Below are positions 7,796-16,824 of a stretch of 64,000 nucleotides of DNA, one piece after another. Position numbers and translations under genes: made by a program. The notes under the pieces are model-generated. The model had not been told where the DNA came from and made no database searches. It saw nothing but the letters and a program-made list of their open reading frames with translations. The stretch is from DASVUS01 sp036388675 (lineage in GTDB: Bacteria; Armatimonadota; Abditibacteriia; Abditibacteriales; Abditibacteriaceae), in contig DASVRI010000042.1 in NCBI GenBank assembly GCA_036388675.1, positions 62,001 to 126,000 on the forward strand, written 5' to 3'. Each line of letters begins with the position of its first letter. Position 1 is the stretch's first letter.

Positions 7796-9016
7796 TTATT
7801 TACGTTTCCCCTGCAACACCTGTTCGATGAGGAGCGAAGTCGTGTCGTTACACACTGCGAAACCATCACCGTTATTCGTGGCCACCACTGTAGCAAAATT
7901 GCGCTGTGGGGCGATCCAGATCAATGCGTAATTCAAAGTGTTCGACCCGTTGTGCATCAGGACGTTGCCGCCGCCCCACGGGCGCTTTGCTACGATCCAA
8001 CCTGCGGCATATTCACTGCCCTGCGGCGCACTATGCAGGATTTTACAGGCCTTGAGCGACAGGAGCCGTTCTTTACCACGCGCCGCTCGCAGATGAAAGC
8101 GCGCATATTTGGCCCAATCTCCCATCGAGCAATGTACCGTTCCGGCTGGCCCGACCAACGGCGGATTATCCGGTTTCTCAGCAGGTGAAATGGCAACCCA
8201 CGAGCCTCCTTGTCGAACATGTGGCCACGGTTGCTCGACTCTCCTGGCATTAGTGCTGGTTGGTCCAAAGCCGGCGGAAGTCATTCCCAGAGGTCGAAAC
8301 AACCGTTGGCGCATCAACTCTTCCCAGGAACGTTTGGTGAGTCGCTCCAGCATCGCACCCACGACAATGTAACCGCGATTCGAATACAGCATTTGTCACC
8401 CCGGCGTTGTCGCGGGCGCTTCGTACAGAACATTTTGCACATACTTTAAGCGTTGCCGGGGCAGCGGCAGAGTACTCGCTTGCCAGTAAGTGATAGGAAA
8501 TTTGGCCGGGAAGGTTTCTTCTGAAAATCCGCCGCGATGTTGCAAGAGTTGAAGTATGGTTATCTGGCGATAAGCAGGCTGCATCGTTGCCGCTAGTTCA
8601 GGGAAGACTTGTGCTATCGTGGTGTTCCACTTAGTGCGACCGTCCTCAACCAGCAAAGCTACCAACGTCGCAGTCATCGATTTGGTGCAAGAGCCGAGAT
8701 GAAACTTGTCTTTGGCTGTAGCAGGTGTGGCATCGCCTGCTTTGCGCACTCCGGCAACGGCTACGCGAATTTCACTGTTCACAACGACTGCTGCGCCTAA
8801 AGCTGGCACGCCGTGTTTACTTTGTGATGCGGCCACAATTTCTGATAGTCGAGCCTGAGCCAGCATGGCGGGCGCTGTTTGTGCCCGTATGCTACCGAGC
8901 AGTAAAACCAAACCCGCAACGGCCCAACTTGTTGATTGGGCTAACCGCCAGCGGATTCGCGAGAAGCGGCTAGAGAATCTGGCTTCATTACACCGACGCG
9001 AATATGGCGTGTGCAT
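7796..9016 (-). pseudogene. Serine hydrolase (class C beta-lactamase/DD-peptidase family), broken by an in-frame stop
   Basis: Two open segments in the same frame, 8396-9016 and 7796-8392, together make one secreted serine hydrolase of about 406 residues. They are split by a single TGA at 8396-8398. The N-terminal part has a hydrophobic signal segment (AVAGLVLLLGSIRAQT) and the nucleophile motif S-C-T-K. The C-terminal part begins Q-M-L-Y-S-N-R-G-Y, holding the Tyr-x-Asn motif, and later H-N-G, the third active-site motif. All three catalytic motifs are therefore present, but on opposite sides of the stop. Without readthrough no active enzyme is made. TGA is an ordinary stop in neighbouring genes. 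The options are a recent nonsense mutation, a sequencing error or rare readthrough. The ATG at 9016 has GGAGCG upstream. Confidence 0.85.
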
Positions 9017-9126
9017 GATTCGCTCCGTTTATGAGATGTGCGAATGCAGCCTGGTTTTGTGTCGCCATATAAACAATTGGAGGATGAAATGTTTACGAGC
9101 GAAGATTTCTACAGTGTGAACAATTA

Positions 9127-9450
9127 TCAAGGCTGCCAGTCGCGGGTGAGGATGGAGTCGAGCAGGCCGCCCTGGCCGGATGTCCACGAGAGATAGTGCA
9201 GAATCATGTATACGGCGGCCAGCAGCATGGGAATGCTCAGCAACCACAGAAACAGGCCTTCACGGCGCGCAAAGAACGCGATGCGTCGCTCGGAAAAGGA
9301 CTGCCACGGTGAAGTTGCTGCCGGTGACGAGGAGGTTTGAGGCGGGGAGGATGCAGCCAGAGTTTCCGGGGGCTGCAAAGCAGGAGAAGGCTCCGATGCG
9401 CTGACCGGCGCCGCTGTTGCCGACGTGTTGTCCGGTTGTTGAGTACTCAT
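9127..9450 (-). CDS. Small membrane protein of unknown function
   Basis: A protein of 107 residues with no family I recognise. Residues 1-55 are rich in Pro, Ser, Ala and Thr and probably disordered. A basic patch (SERRIAFFARR) follows, then one membrane helix (about residues 67-88, LFLWLLSIPMLLAAVYMILHYL) and a short tail. The charge pattern predicts a cytoplasmic N-terminus. The start codon is part of a GAGTACTC copy (ATGAGTACTC), with GGGAGAAGG as ribosome-binding site. It begins 60 bases after the NlpC/P60 gene ends on the same strand, so it is likely part of that transcript and may act at the cell envelope, which is inferred from position only. Confidence 0.6.
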   Translation of the reverse strand: MSTQQPDNTSATAAPVSASEPSPALQPPETLAASSPPQTSSSPAATSPWQSFSERRIAFFARREGLFLWLLSIPMLLAAVYMILHYLSWTSGQGGLLDSILTRDWQP

Positions 9451-9510
9451 CCGAGCCTTCTCCCGTGTTGTAAGCGTTGTAGCGTTGTCTAAACGCTGTT
9501 GACTGTGCTG

Positions 9511-11055
9511 CTAGCGACGCGCGCCGACGAAGATGTTCCAGTTGCGTGAATCGGTGAGGCGCGATACGATGACGCCGCGTCCGCTGCCGCTGGCATGAAC
9601 AAATAACCCATTGCCCATGTAAAGACCGGTGTGGTCAATACGGCGTCCGCTGGCGGAAAAGTAGAGACGATCACCGGGCTGGAGATTCGGCACGTCAATC
9701 GGCGTGCCGACGCGGGCTTGCTCCGCTGCGGTGCGCGGTAGGCGAATGCCGTTGGCGCGAAACGAAGTCTGCACCAGGGCCGAGCAGTCGATGCCGTTGC
9801 GGCCTGTGCCGCCATAAACGTAGCGCGTGCCGAGCCACGTCAGCGCGTGCGCCACCATCGGGTTGTCGCTTCTCCAGTCTCCACTGATTGCAAGGCCTCT
9901 GCTGTTGTAACGGCTTCTTGCTGCGGCGGCGTTCGTCAGAACCTGCGACGAAATATCGACGCTCGCACCTGTAAAACGCAAATAGCGGGTCGGAACCCAG
10001 CCGGTGCTGCGGTCGCTCATCAGGACAGCCGACCACGTGCCGTTCTGCTGTGTGACGGCGAGTTCGGTTCCCATTGTGCATTGATACAGCGTCGCCGCGC
10101 TGGATTCAGGCAAGCGACGAATGCGCGCACCGCGCAGGGAGACCATGGCGACGCGTGCCAACGGGCTGCTCTGAACGCGCGCCGCAACATTGCTGTTGCC
10201 CATACGCGACTGTGGTGCGCTGCCTACAACGGGCGCTTCTTCGTTGCGTCCGAGTACTCGTGCGCCATCCAGTTCCGGAGAGGGGAAGTAACCACGCGAG
10301 GCCAGAACCGTTGGGCCGCGACGAGCCTGCACACGCGGCGTATTGGCATTGAAGTTGGGCGATTGGTAGATCGGCGTCTTGGTGGTCACTTCGCGGGCCG
10401 TGGAAGACAAGCCTGGTATATACATCTCATCGGAAACCACGGCGTTGCCGCTGCCCATGCGGCTCGATGTGCGTCCTGGAGAATGGGTTTGCGCCGCTGT
10501 TTTGATAACCGGCTGCGGGGCACGGTAGGTCTGGCTTTGCAGTGGGATGAGCAAGCGCTGGCCAACCGACGGCTGCGCGATCAGGTTGTTTTTGGTGCGG
10601 ATGCTTTCCGGCGAGACGTTGTAACCGGCCTGTATGTAACGCGTGGCGATGGATTCGGTCGTTTCCTGCGGCTGCACTACATGCACGACCGACTTGGTGA
10701 CCGTGCCGTAGCCAGTAGGAGCCGTCTCGCGCACCGAGGCCACCTGTGGCGCCAGTGCTGGAACGGAGATTGCAGTGCTGAAGGAAGTCGCGCCTTTCTG
10801 GCCTTCAGGAACGCGCAACAGCATGGTTGGCAGCGAGGCCGTGTCGGATGTGTCTCTTAAACCGTTCAGCGCACGGAGATCATCGATATTAGCATGATAG
10901 CGCGCGGCAATGGAGGAAAGCGTATCTCCGTTTGCAACTGAATGGTAAACATCAGCCTGCGCTGTTTGGATGAGCCCGAAAGAATTGCCCGGTGCTGCAA
11001 TCGGCAACGTCATCGCTGCCATCGCTGTGCTCATCAACCAGTAAGAAAACTTCAT
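9511..11055 (-). CDS. Secreted LysM-SH3-NlpC/P60 peptidoglycan endopeptidase
   Basis: A cell-wall hydrolase of 514 residues. In order: a signal peptide (about residues 1-34, ending around AQADV); a first LysM (YHSVANGDTLSSIAARYHANID, about residues 37-80); a second LysM-like repeat (VHVVQPQETTESIATRYIQAG, about residues 125-172); a linker; a bacterial SH3 domain (about residues 300-350, ending GWVPTRYLRF); and a C-terminal NlpC/P60 domain (about residues 395-514). The catalytic Cys is in G-I-D-C-S-A-L (about residue 422) and the His in I-D-H-T-G-L-Y (about residue 472). It should cut the peptide stems of peptidoglycan during growth or division. A good promoter and a leader of about 300 bases lie upstream. 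Confidence 0.92.
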   Translation of the reverse strand: MKFSYWLMSTAMAAMTLPIAAPGNSFGLIQTAQADVYHSVANGDTLSSIAARYHANIDDLRALNGLRDTSDTASLPTMLLRVPEGQKGATSFSTAISVPALAPQVASVRETAPTGYGTVTKSVVHVVQPQETTESIATRYIQAGYNVSPESIRTKNNLIAQPSVGQRLLIPLQSQTYRAPQPVIKTAAQTHSPGRTSSRMGSGNAVVSDEMYIPGLSSTAREVTTKTPIYQSPNFNANTPRVQARRGPTVLASRGYFPSPELDGARVLGRNEEAPVVGSAPQSRMGNSNVAARVQSSPLARVAMVSLRGARIRRLPESSAATLYQCTMGTELAVTQQNGTWSAVLMSDRSTGWVPTRYLRFTGASVDISSQVLTNAAAARSRYNSRGLAISGDWRSDNPMVAHALTWLGTRYVYGGTGRNGIDCSALVQTSFRANGIRLPRTAAEQARVGTPIDVPNLQPGDRLYFSASGRRIDHTGLYMGNGLFVHASGSGRGVIVSRLTDSRNWNIFVGARR

Positions 11056-11368
11056 GTAATCGTCCTTGTAGGGGTGTTGTGATCCGGGTCGGTTTTGGCC
11101 GGGTCCCTGACTGGCGTCCTTAAAGTGCGTCGCCTGTTCTCTCTGAATGTTTTGGCTGCATCACTGTCCGATTGGTCGTCATTCGATTCATCGACATTCA
11201 GGAAATTGTTCCACTCTTAGATGTGAATTTAATCTCTTTGTCTCAGCCGAAGCCGCGCCGTGCTTCAATCGCGACCAGACCGTCAACAGCCTAAGTAATG
11301 GGTGGCAACGCTTTGACCACAATGGTACTTCGGGGAAAGCGTCGACGAAAAACGTCTTCTAGGCGGCC
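11056..11368 (-). other. Long 5' leader of the NlpC/P60 gene, possible structured RNA
   Basis: Between the promoter (11369-11398) and the ATG (11055) lies a gene-free leader of about 300 bases. It contains complementary 7-base segments (11308-11314 and 11336-11342) and other short pairings. Leaders of peptidoglycan hydrolase genes in several phyla carry c-di-AMP riboswitches, but I could not match the conserved core of that or another known class here. I see no open frame of note. Confidence 0.4.
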
Positions 11369-11398
11369 ATTATAAGCCAACAACAACAAACGAGTCAA
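11369..11398 (-). promoter_or_regulatory. Sigma-70-type promoter for the NlpC/P60 gene
   Basis: On the minus strand, TTGACT (11398-11393) and a perfect TATAAT (11374-11369) are separated by 18 bases. The promoter faces the NlpC/P60 gene about 310 bases away. Confidence 0.75.
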
Positions 11399-11514
11399 GT
11401 TTTATCGGCTTTTAATCGTCATCGAGTACCCGATAAGGAATCTTCTCCAGGCGCCGCACGCGGGCCGAATTCTTTGTCATAATTACGGCAAGCAACCTTT
11501 GAGGGAGAAGATTT

Positions 11515-12540
11515 ATGCCAAGACCGGTCACGTTGTTCACCGGGCAGTGGGCCGACCTGCCGCTGGCCGAACTCGCGCCGCGCGCCAAGGAAATGGGTTT
11601 CGATGGACTCGAACTTGCGTGCTGGGGCGATCACCTCGATGTCGCACGCGGCGCAACGGATAAAGAATACTGCAACGCGCAAAAGAAACTTCTCGAAGAC
11701 AACGGACTGCAACTGTTTGCCATCTCCAACCATCTGGCGGGGCAGGCTGTGTGCGACATTATCGACGAGCGCCACAAAGCGATTTTGCCGCCGCACGTTT
11801 GGGGCGACGGCAACCCGCAGGGCGTCAACCAGCGCGCCGCCGATGAAATGAAAAACACGGCGCGCACCGCCGCAAACCTGGGTGTGAAAGTCGTCAATGG
11901 CTTTACCGGCTCATCGATATGGCCCTACCTTTATTCGTTTCCGCCCGTGCCGCCCGCGTGGATTGATAAAGGGTTTGAAGATTTCGCCGCGCAGTGGAAC
12001 CCGATTCTCGATGTGTTCGATGAAGTCGGTGTGCGCTTTGGCCTGGAAGTTCACCCTACAGAAATCGCTTTCGACCTCGTCACCGCCGAGCGCGCCCTCG
12101 AAGCGCTGGGGCACCGCGAATCATTCGGCTTTAACTACGACCCGAGCCACTTCGGTTATCAGCATGTGGCGTATGTCGACTTTATTCGCGAGTTCAAAGA
12201 TCGCATCTACCACGTGCACATGAAAGACGTGTATTGGTCGAGTACTCCGCAAAAGAGCGGCGTCTTCGGCGGCCACCTCAACTTCGGCGATTACCGTCGC
12301 TACTGGGATTTTCGCTCGCTGGGGCATGGCAAGATCAACTTCGAGGAAATCATCCGCGCGCTGAACAACATCGATTATCAAGGCCCGCTTTCCATTGAAT
12401 GGGAAGACAGTGGTATGGATCGTTTCCACGGCGCCAAAGAAGCCTGTGAGTTCACCAAGCGCACCGACTTCCCGCCCAGCGAACGCGCCTTCGATTCAGC
12501 CTTCGACAAAGAAGAGCAGGGCCTGGAAGTAACGAGCTAA
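11515..12540 (+). CDS. Sugar phosphate isomerase/epimerase family TIM-barrel protein
   Basis: A cytoplasmic protein of 341 residues of the xylose isomerase-like TIM-barrel (AP endonuclease family 2) superfamily, which binds a divalent metal and isomerises or epimerises sugars or inositols. Metal-ligand segments typical of the fold are visible: GLEVHPTEIAF (Glu), NYDPSHFGYQ (Asp and His), HVHMKD (His) and LSIEWEDSGMD (Glu). The start ATG follows GAGGGAGAAG. The exact substrate cannot be read from the sequence. The next gene encodes a second TIM-barrel isomerase, and a sugar-use region follows, so a role in processing imported or scavenged sugars is likely. It is not XylA itself. Confidence 0.8.
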   Translation: MPRPVTLFTGQWADLPLAELAPRAKEMGFDGLELACWGDHLDVARGATDKEYCNAQKKLLEDNGLQLFAISNHLAGQAVCDIIDERHKAILPPHVWGDGNPQGVNQRAADEMKNTARTAANLGVKVVNGFTGSSIWPYLYSFPPVPPAWIDKGFEDFAAQWNPILDVFDEVGVRFGLEVHPTEIAFDLVTAERALEALGHRESFGFNYDPSHFGYQHVAYVDFIREFKDRIYHVHMKDVYWSSTPQKSGVFGGHLNFGDYRRYWDFRSLGHGKINFEEIIRALNNIDYQGPLSIEWEDSGMDRFHGAKEACEFTKRTDFPPSERAFDSAFDKEEQGLEVTS

Positions 12541-12547
12541 ACAACAG

Positions 12548-12700
12548 TTGAACCACAGAGACGCGGAGAGCACAGAGTAAAACTGGGATGAACGGGATAA
12601 AGGGGATCGGTGTAGAGTCTCAGTGGGCCTTTTCTCCATCCTGTTCATCCTGTCTATCCCCTGTTAAAACCTCTGTGTCCTCTGCGTCTCTGTGGTTCAA
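12548..12700. repeat. Long imperfect inverted repeat (about 153 bp) of a widespread intergenic type
   Basis: The ends are ttgaaccacagagacgc and its near reverse complement gcgtctctgtggttcaa, with further matching inner arms (gatgaacgggat against atcctgttcatcc). Repeats with a CCACAGAGACxCxGAG arm and a TCCTGTTCATCCTGTC core occur between genes in many bacteria with large genomes. It fills the gap between the two isomerase genes and may act as a transcribed hairpin. Confidence 0.8.
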
Positions 12701-12724
12701 AAGCCGTGAATAAAAGGAGCAATC

Positions 12725-13480
<756 letters not shown>

Positions 13481-13511
13481 CTTCCATTTCACAAAACGAC
13501 CTGACGGGCAC

Positions 13512-13547
13512 AATAAGAGCATGGCGAGTACTCGTCATGCTCTTATT
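13512..13547. repeat. 36-bp near-perfect palindrome centred on GAGTACTC
   Basis: Two 18-base arms with a single mismatch meet at the centre of GAGTACTC (13526-13533). It lies between the isomerase stop and the start of the pilin-like gene at 13563, a place matched by the palindrome before the paralogue at 39850. It may act as a terminator or leader hairpin. Confidence 0.9.
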
Positions 13548-13562
13548 TATTGGTGGTGCGAT

Positions 13563-14225
13563 ATGAAACGACGCGGATTGACTTTAGTTAAAGTCGTTGT
13601 TGTGCTGGGGATTATCATTGTGTTAGCGGTGTTCTGGTTTCCAATTTTTGTAAATCACTCGAAGACCAGTGCGTACCGCGCTTCGTGCCAAAGCAACCTT
13701 AAGCAAATTGGACTTGGGTTCGCACAGTATTCTCAAGATTACGAGGAAAGATTCCCGCCTATCTCGATTTCTGCTGTGGCATCGAGTACTCAACCCTACC
13801 CAAAACCTTACGGCTGGGCGGATGCAATTCAGCTATATTTTAAGAGCACAGAGATTTACCATTGTCTGTCTCTGAAAAAGCAAACGGATTACACAACGGA
13901 AAACCGGCAGAATGATGCGGTGCATTCTTACTTCGTCGACTATTACTACAACACCAATTTAGACGGTGTCTTGCTGGAGAAAGCGCCTAATCCCACGATG
14001 CTCGTTTTATGTGGCGAGGGCAACGACGGCACAGATGGAACCGATGCGCGCTACAATCGCAACGTCATTCCTCAAGCGTGGATTGAAACAGCAAATAGCC
14101 CCGCGCGCCGCCATTTTGATTATGCCAACTATCTGTTCGCTGATGGCCATGTCAAAGCTTTCAAGCCTGAAAAGATTAAGAGCACGCGCGGCAATGCAAC
14201 GGACTACAGCTTCGCCATCAAGTAA
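13563..14225 (+). CDS. Type II pseudopilin-like protein, H-X9-DG family
   Basis: A protein of 220 residues with an N-terminal type IV pilin-like segment (MKRRGLTLVKVVVVLGIII). The usual G-F-T-L-I-E is altered: Lys replaces the common Glu5, which may affect assembly. The middle has the conserved SCQSNLKQIGLGFAQYSQDY, and the C-terminus has YLFADGHVKAF, the DG-H-V-K motif of the DUF1559/H-X9-DG group common in Planctomycetota and Armatimonadota. The ATG at 13563 is chosen because the pilin signal starts there; the longer frame from 13521 runs through the palindrome. It has two degraded paralogues at 39850 and 40518. The role is unknown; minor pseudopilins of secretion systems are a guess. Confidence 0.82.
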   Translation: MKRRGLTLVKVVVVLGIIIVLAVFWFPIFVNHSKTSAYRASCQSNLKQIGLGFAQYSQDYEERFPPISISAVASSTQPYPKPYGWADAIQLYFKSTEIYHCLSLKKQTDYTTENRQNDAVHSYFVDYYYNTNLDGVLLEKAPNPTMLVLCGEGNDGTDGTDARYNRNVIPQAWIETANSPARRHFDYANYLFADGHVKAFKPEKIKSTRGNATDYSFAIK

Positions 14226-14350
14226 AAATCGTCCCGATACCACTTAACACAACTTCTTAAGCGAGCATCTTTCGAGTACTCGATAAAAAACTTTTTGAAT
14301 TTTTGCCGCACAGCGTTTGGAGAGAGTTGAAACCGGGTAGAATACTGTTG

Positions 14351-14364
14351 AATAACCGTTTATT
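14351..14364. promoter_or_regulatory. Candidate LacI-family operator 1
   Basis: AATAACCGTTTATT is a near-perfect palindrome with the central CG typical of LacI-family operators (one mismatch). It lies 271 bases before the lacI-type gene. Confidence 0.45.
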
Positions 14365-14518
14365 GAAATCAGTTTTATCAACAAGTCAATAGCTATTCCT
14401 GTGACACATCCCTGTAAGTTCAGTAAATGACTACTGGGCACGTAGCATTTTCCTCATTCAAGACGCGCACGCTCTATAAAGCACTACAACATAACGCAAG
14501 AACTTAAAAACATCTTTG

Positions 14519-14532
14519 AATAAACGTTTGTT
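14519..14532. promoter_or_regulatory. Candidate LacI-family operator 2
   Basis: AATAAACGTTTGTT is a 14-base palindrome with one mismatch and the core AAACGTTT. It shares the AATAA-C-CGTTT pattern with operator 1 and lies 102 bases before the lacI-type start, which suggests autoregulation. Confidence 0.5.
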
Positions 14533-14634
14533 GGATTTAATCAATGGCTGGCAGACACAGTACCGCTTCATTACGTAAAAAGCAATCTGAGTGTGAAAAG
14601 CAAGCCTGCCACAGCGAGAAAGAGCTAATCGTCC

Positions 14635-15684
14635 ATGAAGATCAAAAATGAGATGGTAAGTGGCAGATCGGCTCGTTCTGGAGCTGCGACATTGGCCGAT
14701 GTCGCAGCTCAGGCAGGGGTGAGTACGGTAGCAGCGTCGGTCGTCTTGAACAGGTCTCGCACCGGCACACGGGTCTCAGCCGCCACGCGTGAGCGGATCT
14801 TGGAAGCAGCGACAAGGCTGCAATACCGGCCCAATGCGGTGGCGCGCTCGCTACAGAAAAAGCGCACCGACATGATCGCGTTTTACAACGCACAAAACAC
14901 CGTTTTTGATCCACGCTACCCCTTTTTTGCGGCCATCTTAGCCGGTATGCAGGCCGGTTGTGAGCAGCATCACAAGGATTTGCTTATTCATGGCCGGTTT
15001 CACGCCAGCAGCCCCGACGACATTTTTCTGCGGCTGCTCGATGGGCAAATTGATGGCTTGATACTCTACGCCCGAACCGTCACACCTTTAATCGAGCAAC
15101 TCGTCGAATCGCATTTGCCCGTCGTCACAGTTGCGGAAGAAGTTCCCGGCGTTCCTTACGTCGGCATTGATGAAACAAGTGGCGGCAAATTTCTGGCGCG
15201 ACACCTGGCATCCAAAGGCTACCGGAGAGTGCTTTACCGTAGTACCGATGAGGAGATGCTGCCTTTGACGCAACAGGAGCGGATGCAGGCTTTCTGCGAG
15301 GAGGCGACAGCCCTGGGCTTGACCGTGCTGCACTCGCGCAGCAATCCATCGACTAATCTGCCCACAGCCCAGGAGCGAGAGATGCTATTGTCGCAGGACG
15401 GGCAACGTCCTGATGCCATCGCGTGCTGGGGCGATGTTTCTGCCGATGGCATTGTTCAATTTTGCCTTCATAAAGGCTTGCGCATACCGCAGGACATAGC
15501 CCTTGCAGGGTTCGACAACCTACCTTCAACGCGCCGGCCTGCGCTGCGGCTGACAACAGTCCGTGCCCCGTGGGTGGAAGTAGGCCGCACCGCTGTCGGG
15601 TTGCTGGCGGCGCAGTGTCAAGGCGAGGAGGTGCCCCGAAAAACGGTTCTACCAGTTGAACTGGTAGTGGGCGATACCACTTGA
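14635..15684 (+). CDS. LacI-family transcriptional regulator
   Basis: A DNA-binding repressor of 349 residues. The helix-turn-helix is at about residues 18-40 (ATLADVAAQAGVSTVAASVVLN), followed by the hinge region with YRPNAVARSLQKKRT. The rest is a periplasmic-binding-protein-like sensor that would bind a sugar, ending with AGFDNLPSTRRPALRLTTVR, typical of the family. It stands at the head of the carbohydrate region at 15.7-33 kb on the same strand and is the obvious candidate to control it. Two operator-like palindromes lie upstream. The start is uncertain (ATG 14635 or 14650), and no strong ribosome-binding site is seen. The inducer is unknown. Confidence 0.92.
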   Translation: MKIKNEMVSGRSARSGAATLADVAAQAGVSTVAASVVLNRSRTGTRVSAATRERILEAATRLQYRPNAVARSLQKKRTDMIAFYNAQNTVFDPRYPFFAAILAGMQAGCEQHHKDLLIHGRFHASSPDDIFLRLLDGQIDGLILYARTVTPLIEQLVESHLPVVTVAEEVPGVPYVGIDETSGGKFLARHLASKGYRRVLYRSTDEEMLPLTQQERMQAFCEEATALGLTVLHSRSNPSTNLPTAQEREMLLSQDGQRPDAIACWGDVSADGIVQFCLHKGLRIPQDIALAGFDNLPSTRRPALRLTTVRAPWVEVGRTAVGLLAAQCQGEEVPRKTVLPVELVVGDTT

Positions 15685-15759
15685 ACCTCGAATTGCGCCC
15701 TTTCTTACTACTGAATGTATATGACTGAGAAAAATTCTCAAACACCAAAGGAGAAGATC

Positions 15760-16602
15760 ATGTTACGGTTCGAGACTCGTGACGGAATCAAGCTGTCCCA
15801 CAGAAAGGGTTTTACCCTTATAGAACTTTTAGTCGTCATAGCTATCATAGCTATACTGGCGGCTATTCTGTTTCCCGTCTTTGCCCGCGCCCGCGAAAAT
15901 GCGCGCCGCACTTCCTGTCTGAGCAACCTCAAGCAAATCGGTCTGGGGCTGATGCAGTACACGCAGGACTACGATGAGAGCATGGTTCCGGCATATCTTA
16001 TCAACGGCTGTGGAGCGAATTGTCACATTCACTGGCGCACGCTGATTTACCCTTACGTCAAGAGTACTCAGCTTTTCGCTTGTCCCTCGAACCCCATGAA
16101 TGCCAGACTTGCAAACGATAACCAAACGCAATTAGGCCCGGCTTTTCCCGCTTTTACAGCGAGTTACGCTTCCAACACCACCCAGAACGGGGGACTTGTT
16201 GGAGGCACTAATGCGGCGGGCGGCGGGCGCGCCTCCCTGTATCGTGCCGGGGTACACGAGCCGATAAAATTGGCGGAATATACGGAGTCGTCGCGCACCA
16301 TCGTTATCTCAGAGATTAGTAACGACGGCTCGGCTTCTCCAGGTCATGCGGAGATCAACTTTAATAACGGTAACCCAACGTGTGTTTCTGGAGGATGCCA
16401 GCGACCGCTCTTCGGGCACTTTGGCATGCCCAACTGGTTGTTCGCAGACGGGCACGTCAAATCGATGAAGCCTATCGCAACGGCTACACCCGGTAATAAC
16501 ATGTGGAACGTTGATCCCAGCATCGCGCCGCCGTCGGGTGCAACTCCGAGCCTGGTGCAGTATGTGACCGCTCAACAGGCCCGTCTTGATAAGGCAGGAT
16601 GA
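15760..16602 (+). CDS. Type II pseudopilin-like protein, H-X9-DG (DUF1559-like) family
   Basis: A pilin-like protein of 280 residues. The prepilin signal is classic: HRKGFTLIELLVVIAIIAIL (about residues 14-33), with Gly at the cleavage site and Glu5. The conserved ARENARRTSCLSNLKQIGLGLMQYTQDYDE follows, and NWLFADGHVKSMKP lies near the C-terminus. The start at 15760 is preferred over 15715 because AAAGGAGAAG stands just before it. It lies between the LacI regulator and the secreted propeller lyase-like gene, so it may be part of the sugar-use operon. Such proteins often accompany secreted glycosidases in these phyla, but their role is not established. Confidence 0.87.
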   Translation: MLRFETRDGIKLSHRKGFTLIELLVVIAIIAILAAILFPVFARARENARRTSCLSNLKQIGLGLMQYTQDYDESMVPAYLINGCGANCHIHWRTLIYPYVKSTQLFACPSNPMNARLANDNQTQLGPAFPAFTASYASNTTQNGGLVGGTNAAGGGRASLYRAGVHEPIKLAEYTESSRTIVISEISNDGSASPGHAEINFNNGNPTCVSGGCQRPLFGHFGMPNWLFADGHVKSMKPIATATPGNNMWNVDPSIAPPSGATPSLVQYVTAQQARLDKAG

Positions 16603-16742
16603 AGAGCACAAAGCGGCGCGGCGCGGCGCGGCGTGGTCGCCGTCGTGAACTCACAACGTAGGCACCAGGGATGAAATGGGGTTGCGTCCCGCAAGGCATA
16701 CAGCCGCATTTTCATCATTGGGTAAAGTGCGAAATGTAAGGT

Positions 16743-16773
16743 GCGGGCGCGGTTGTACAAACTTAGCGCCCGC
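16743..16773. repeat. Hairpin in the leader of the BNR_4 gene
   Basis: Arms gcgggcgc (16743-16750) and gcgcccgc (16766-16773) are exact reverse complements. The hairpin sits after the pilin-like gene and before the chosen start at 16825. It has no T-run, so its role as a terminator is doubtful. Confidence 0.5.
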
Positions 16774-16824
16774 AGTTTACAAGTTGAAATGGTCGTCGCG
16801 AAACGGCACCGGGAAATCAAAACA

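Larger units (their letters stand above)
14226..14634. other. Regulatory gap upstream of lacI-type gene
   Basis: A 409-base gap with lower GC than its neighbours. It contains a GAGTACTC copy (14274-14281) and two LacI-operator-like palindromes (listed separately). No convincing gene is seen. Confidence 0.6.

Noticed and set aside
7796..9016. TGA recoded as an amino acid in the serine hydrolase
   Set aside because: Several other genes here (for example pdxT at 1969, the secretion ATPase at 5439, and the GH50-like gene at 32423) use TGA as a normal stop, so genome-wide recoding is not supported.
9847..10860. 337-codon open frame on the plus strand within the NlpC/P60 gene
   Set aside because: It is the opposite-strand shadow of a gene with clear LysM, SH3 and NlpC domains; the composition (Arg/Cys/Trp-rich) is not protein-like.
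11056..11300. TPP-riboswitch-like CUGAGA in the leader of the NlpC/P60 gene (minus strand)
   Set aside because: The hexamer is present after a GGCUUCGG-like loop, but the second conserved TPP segment (ACCUGAUCUGG-type) and its pairing are missing. The gene is also not a thiamine gene.
12548..12700. Insertion sequence between the two isomerase genes
   Set aside because: It is only 153 bp with no transposase; it fits a non-coding palindromic repeat better.
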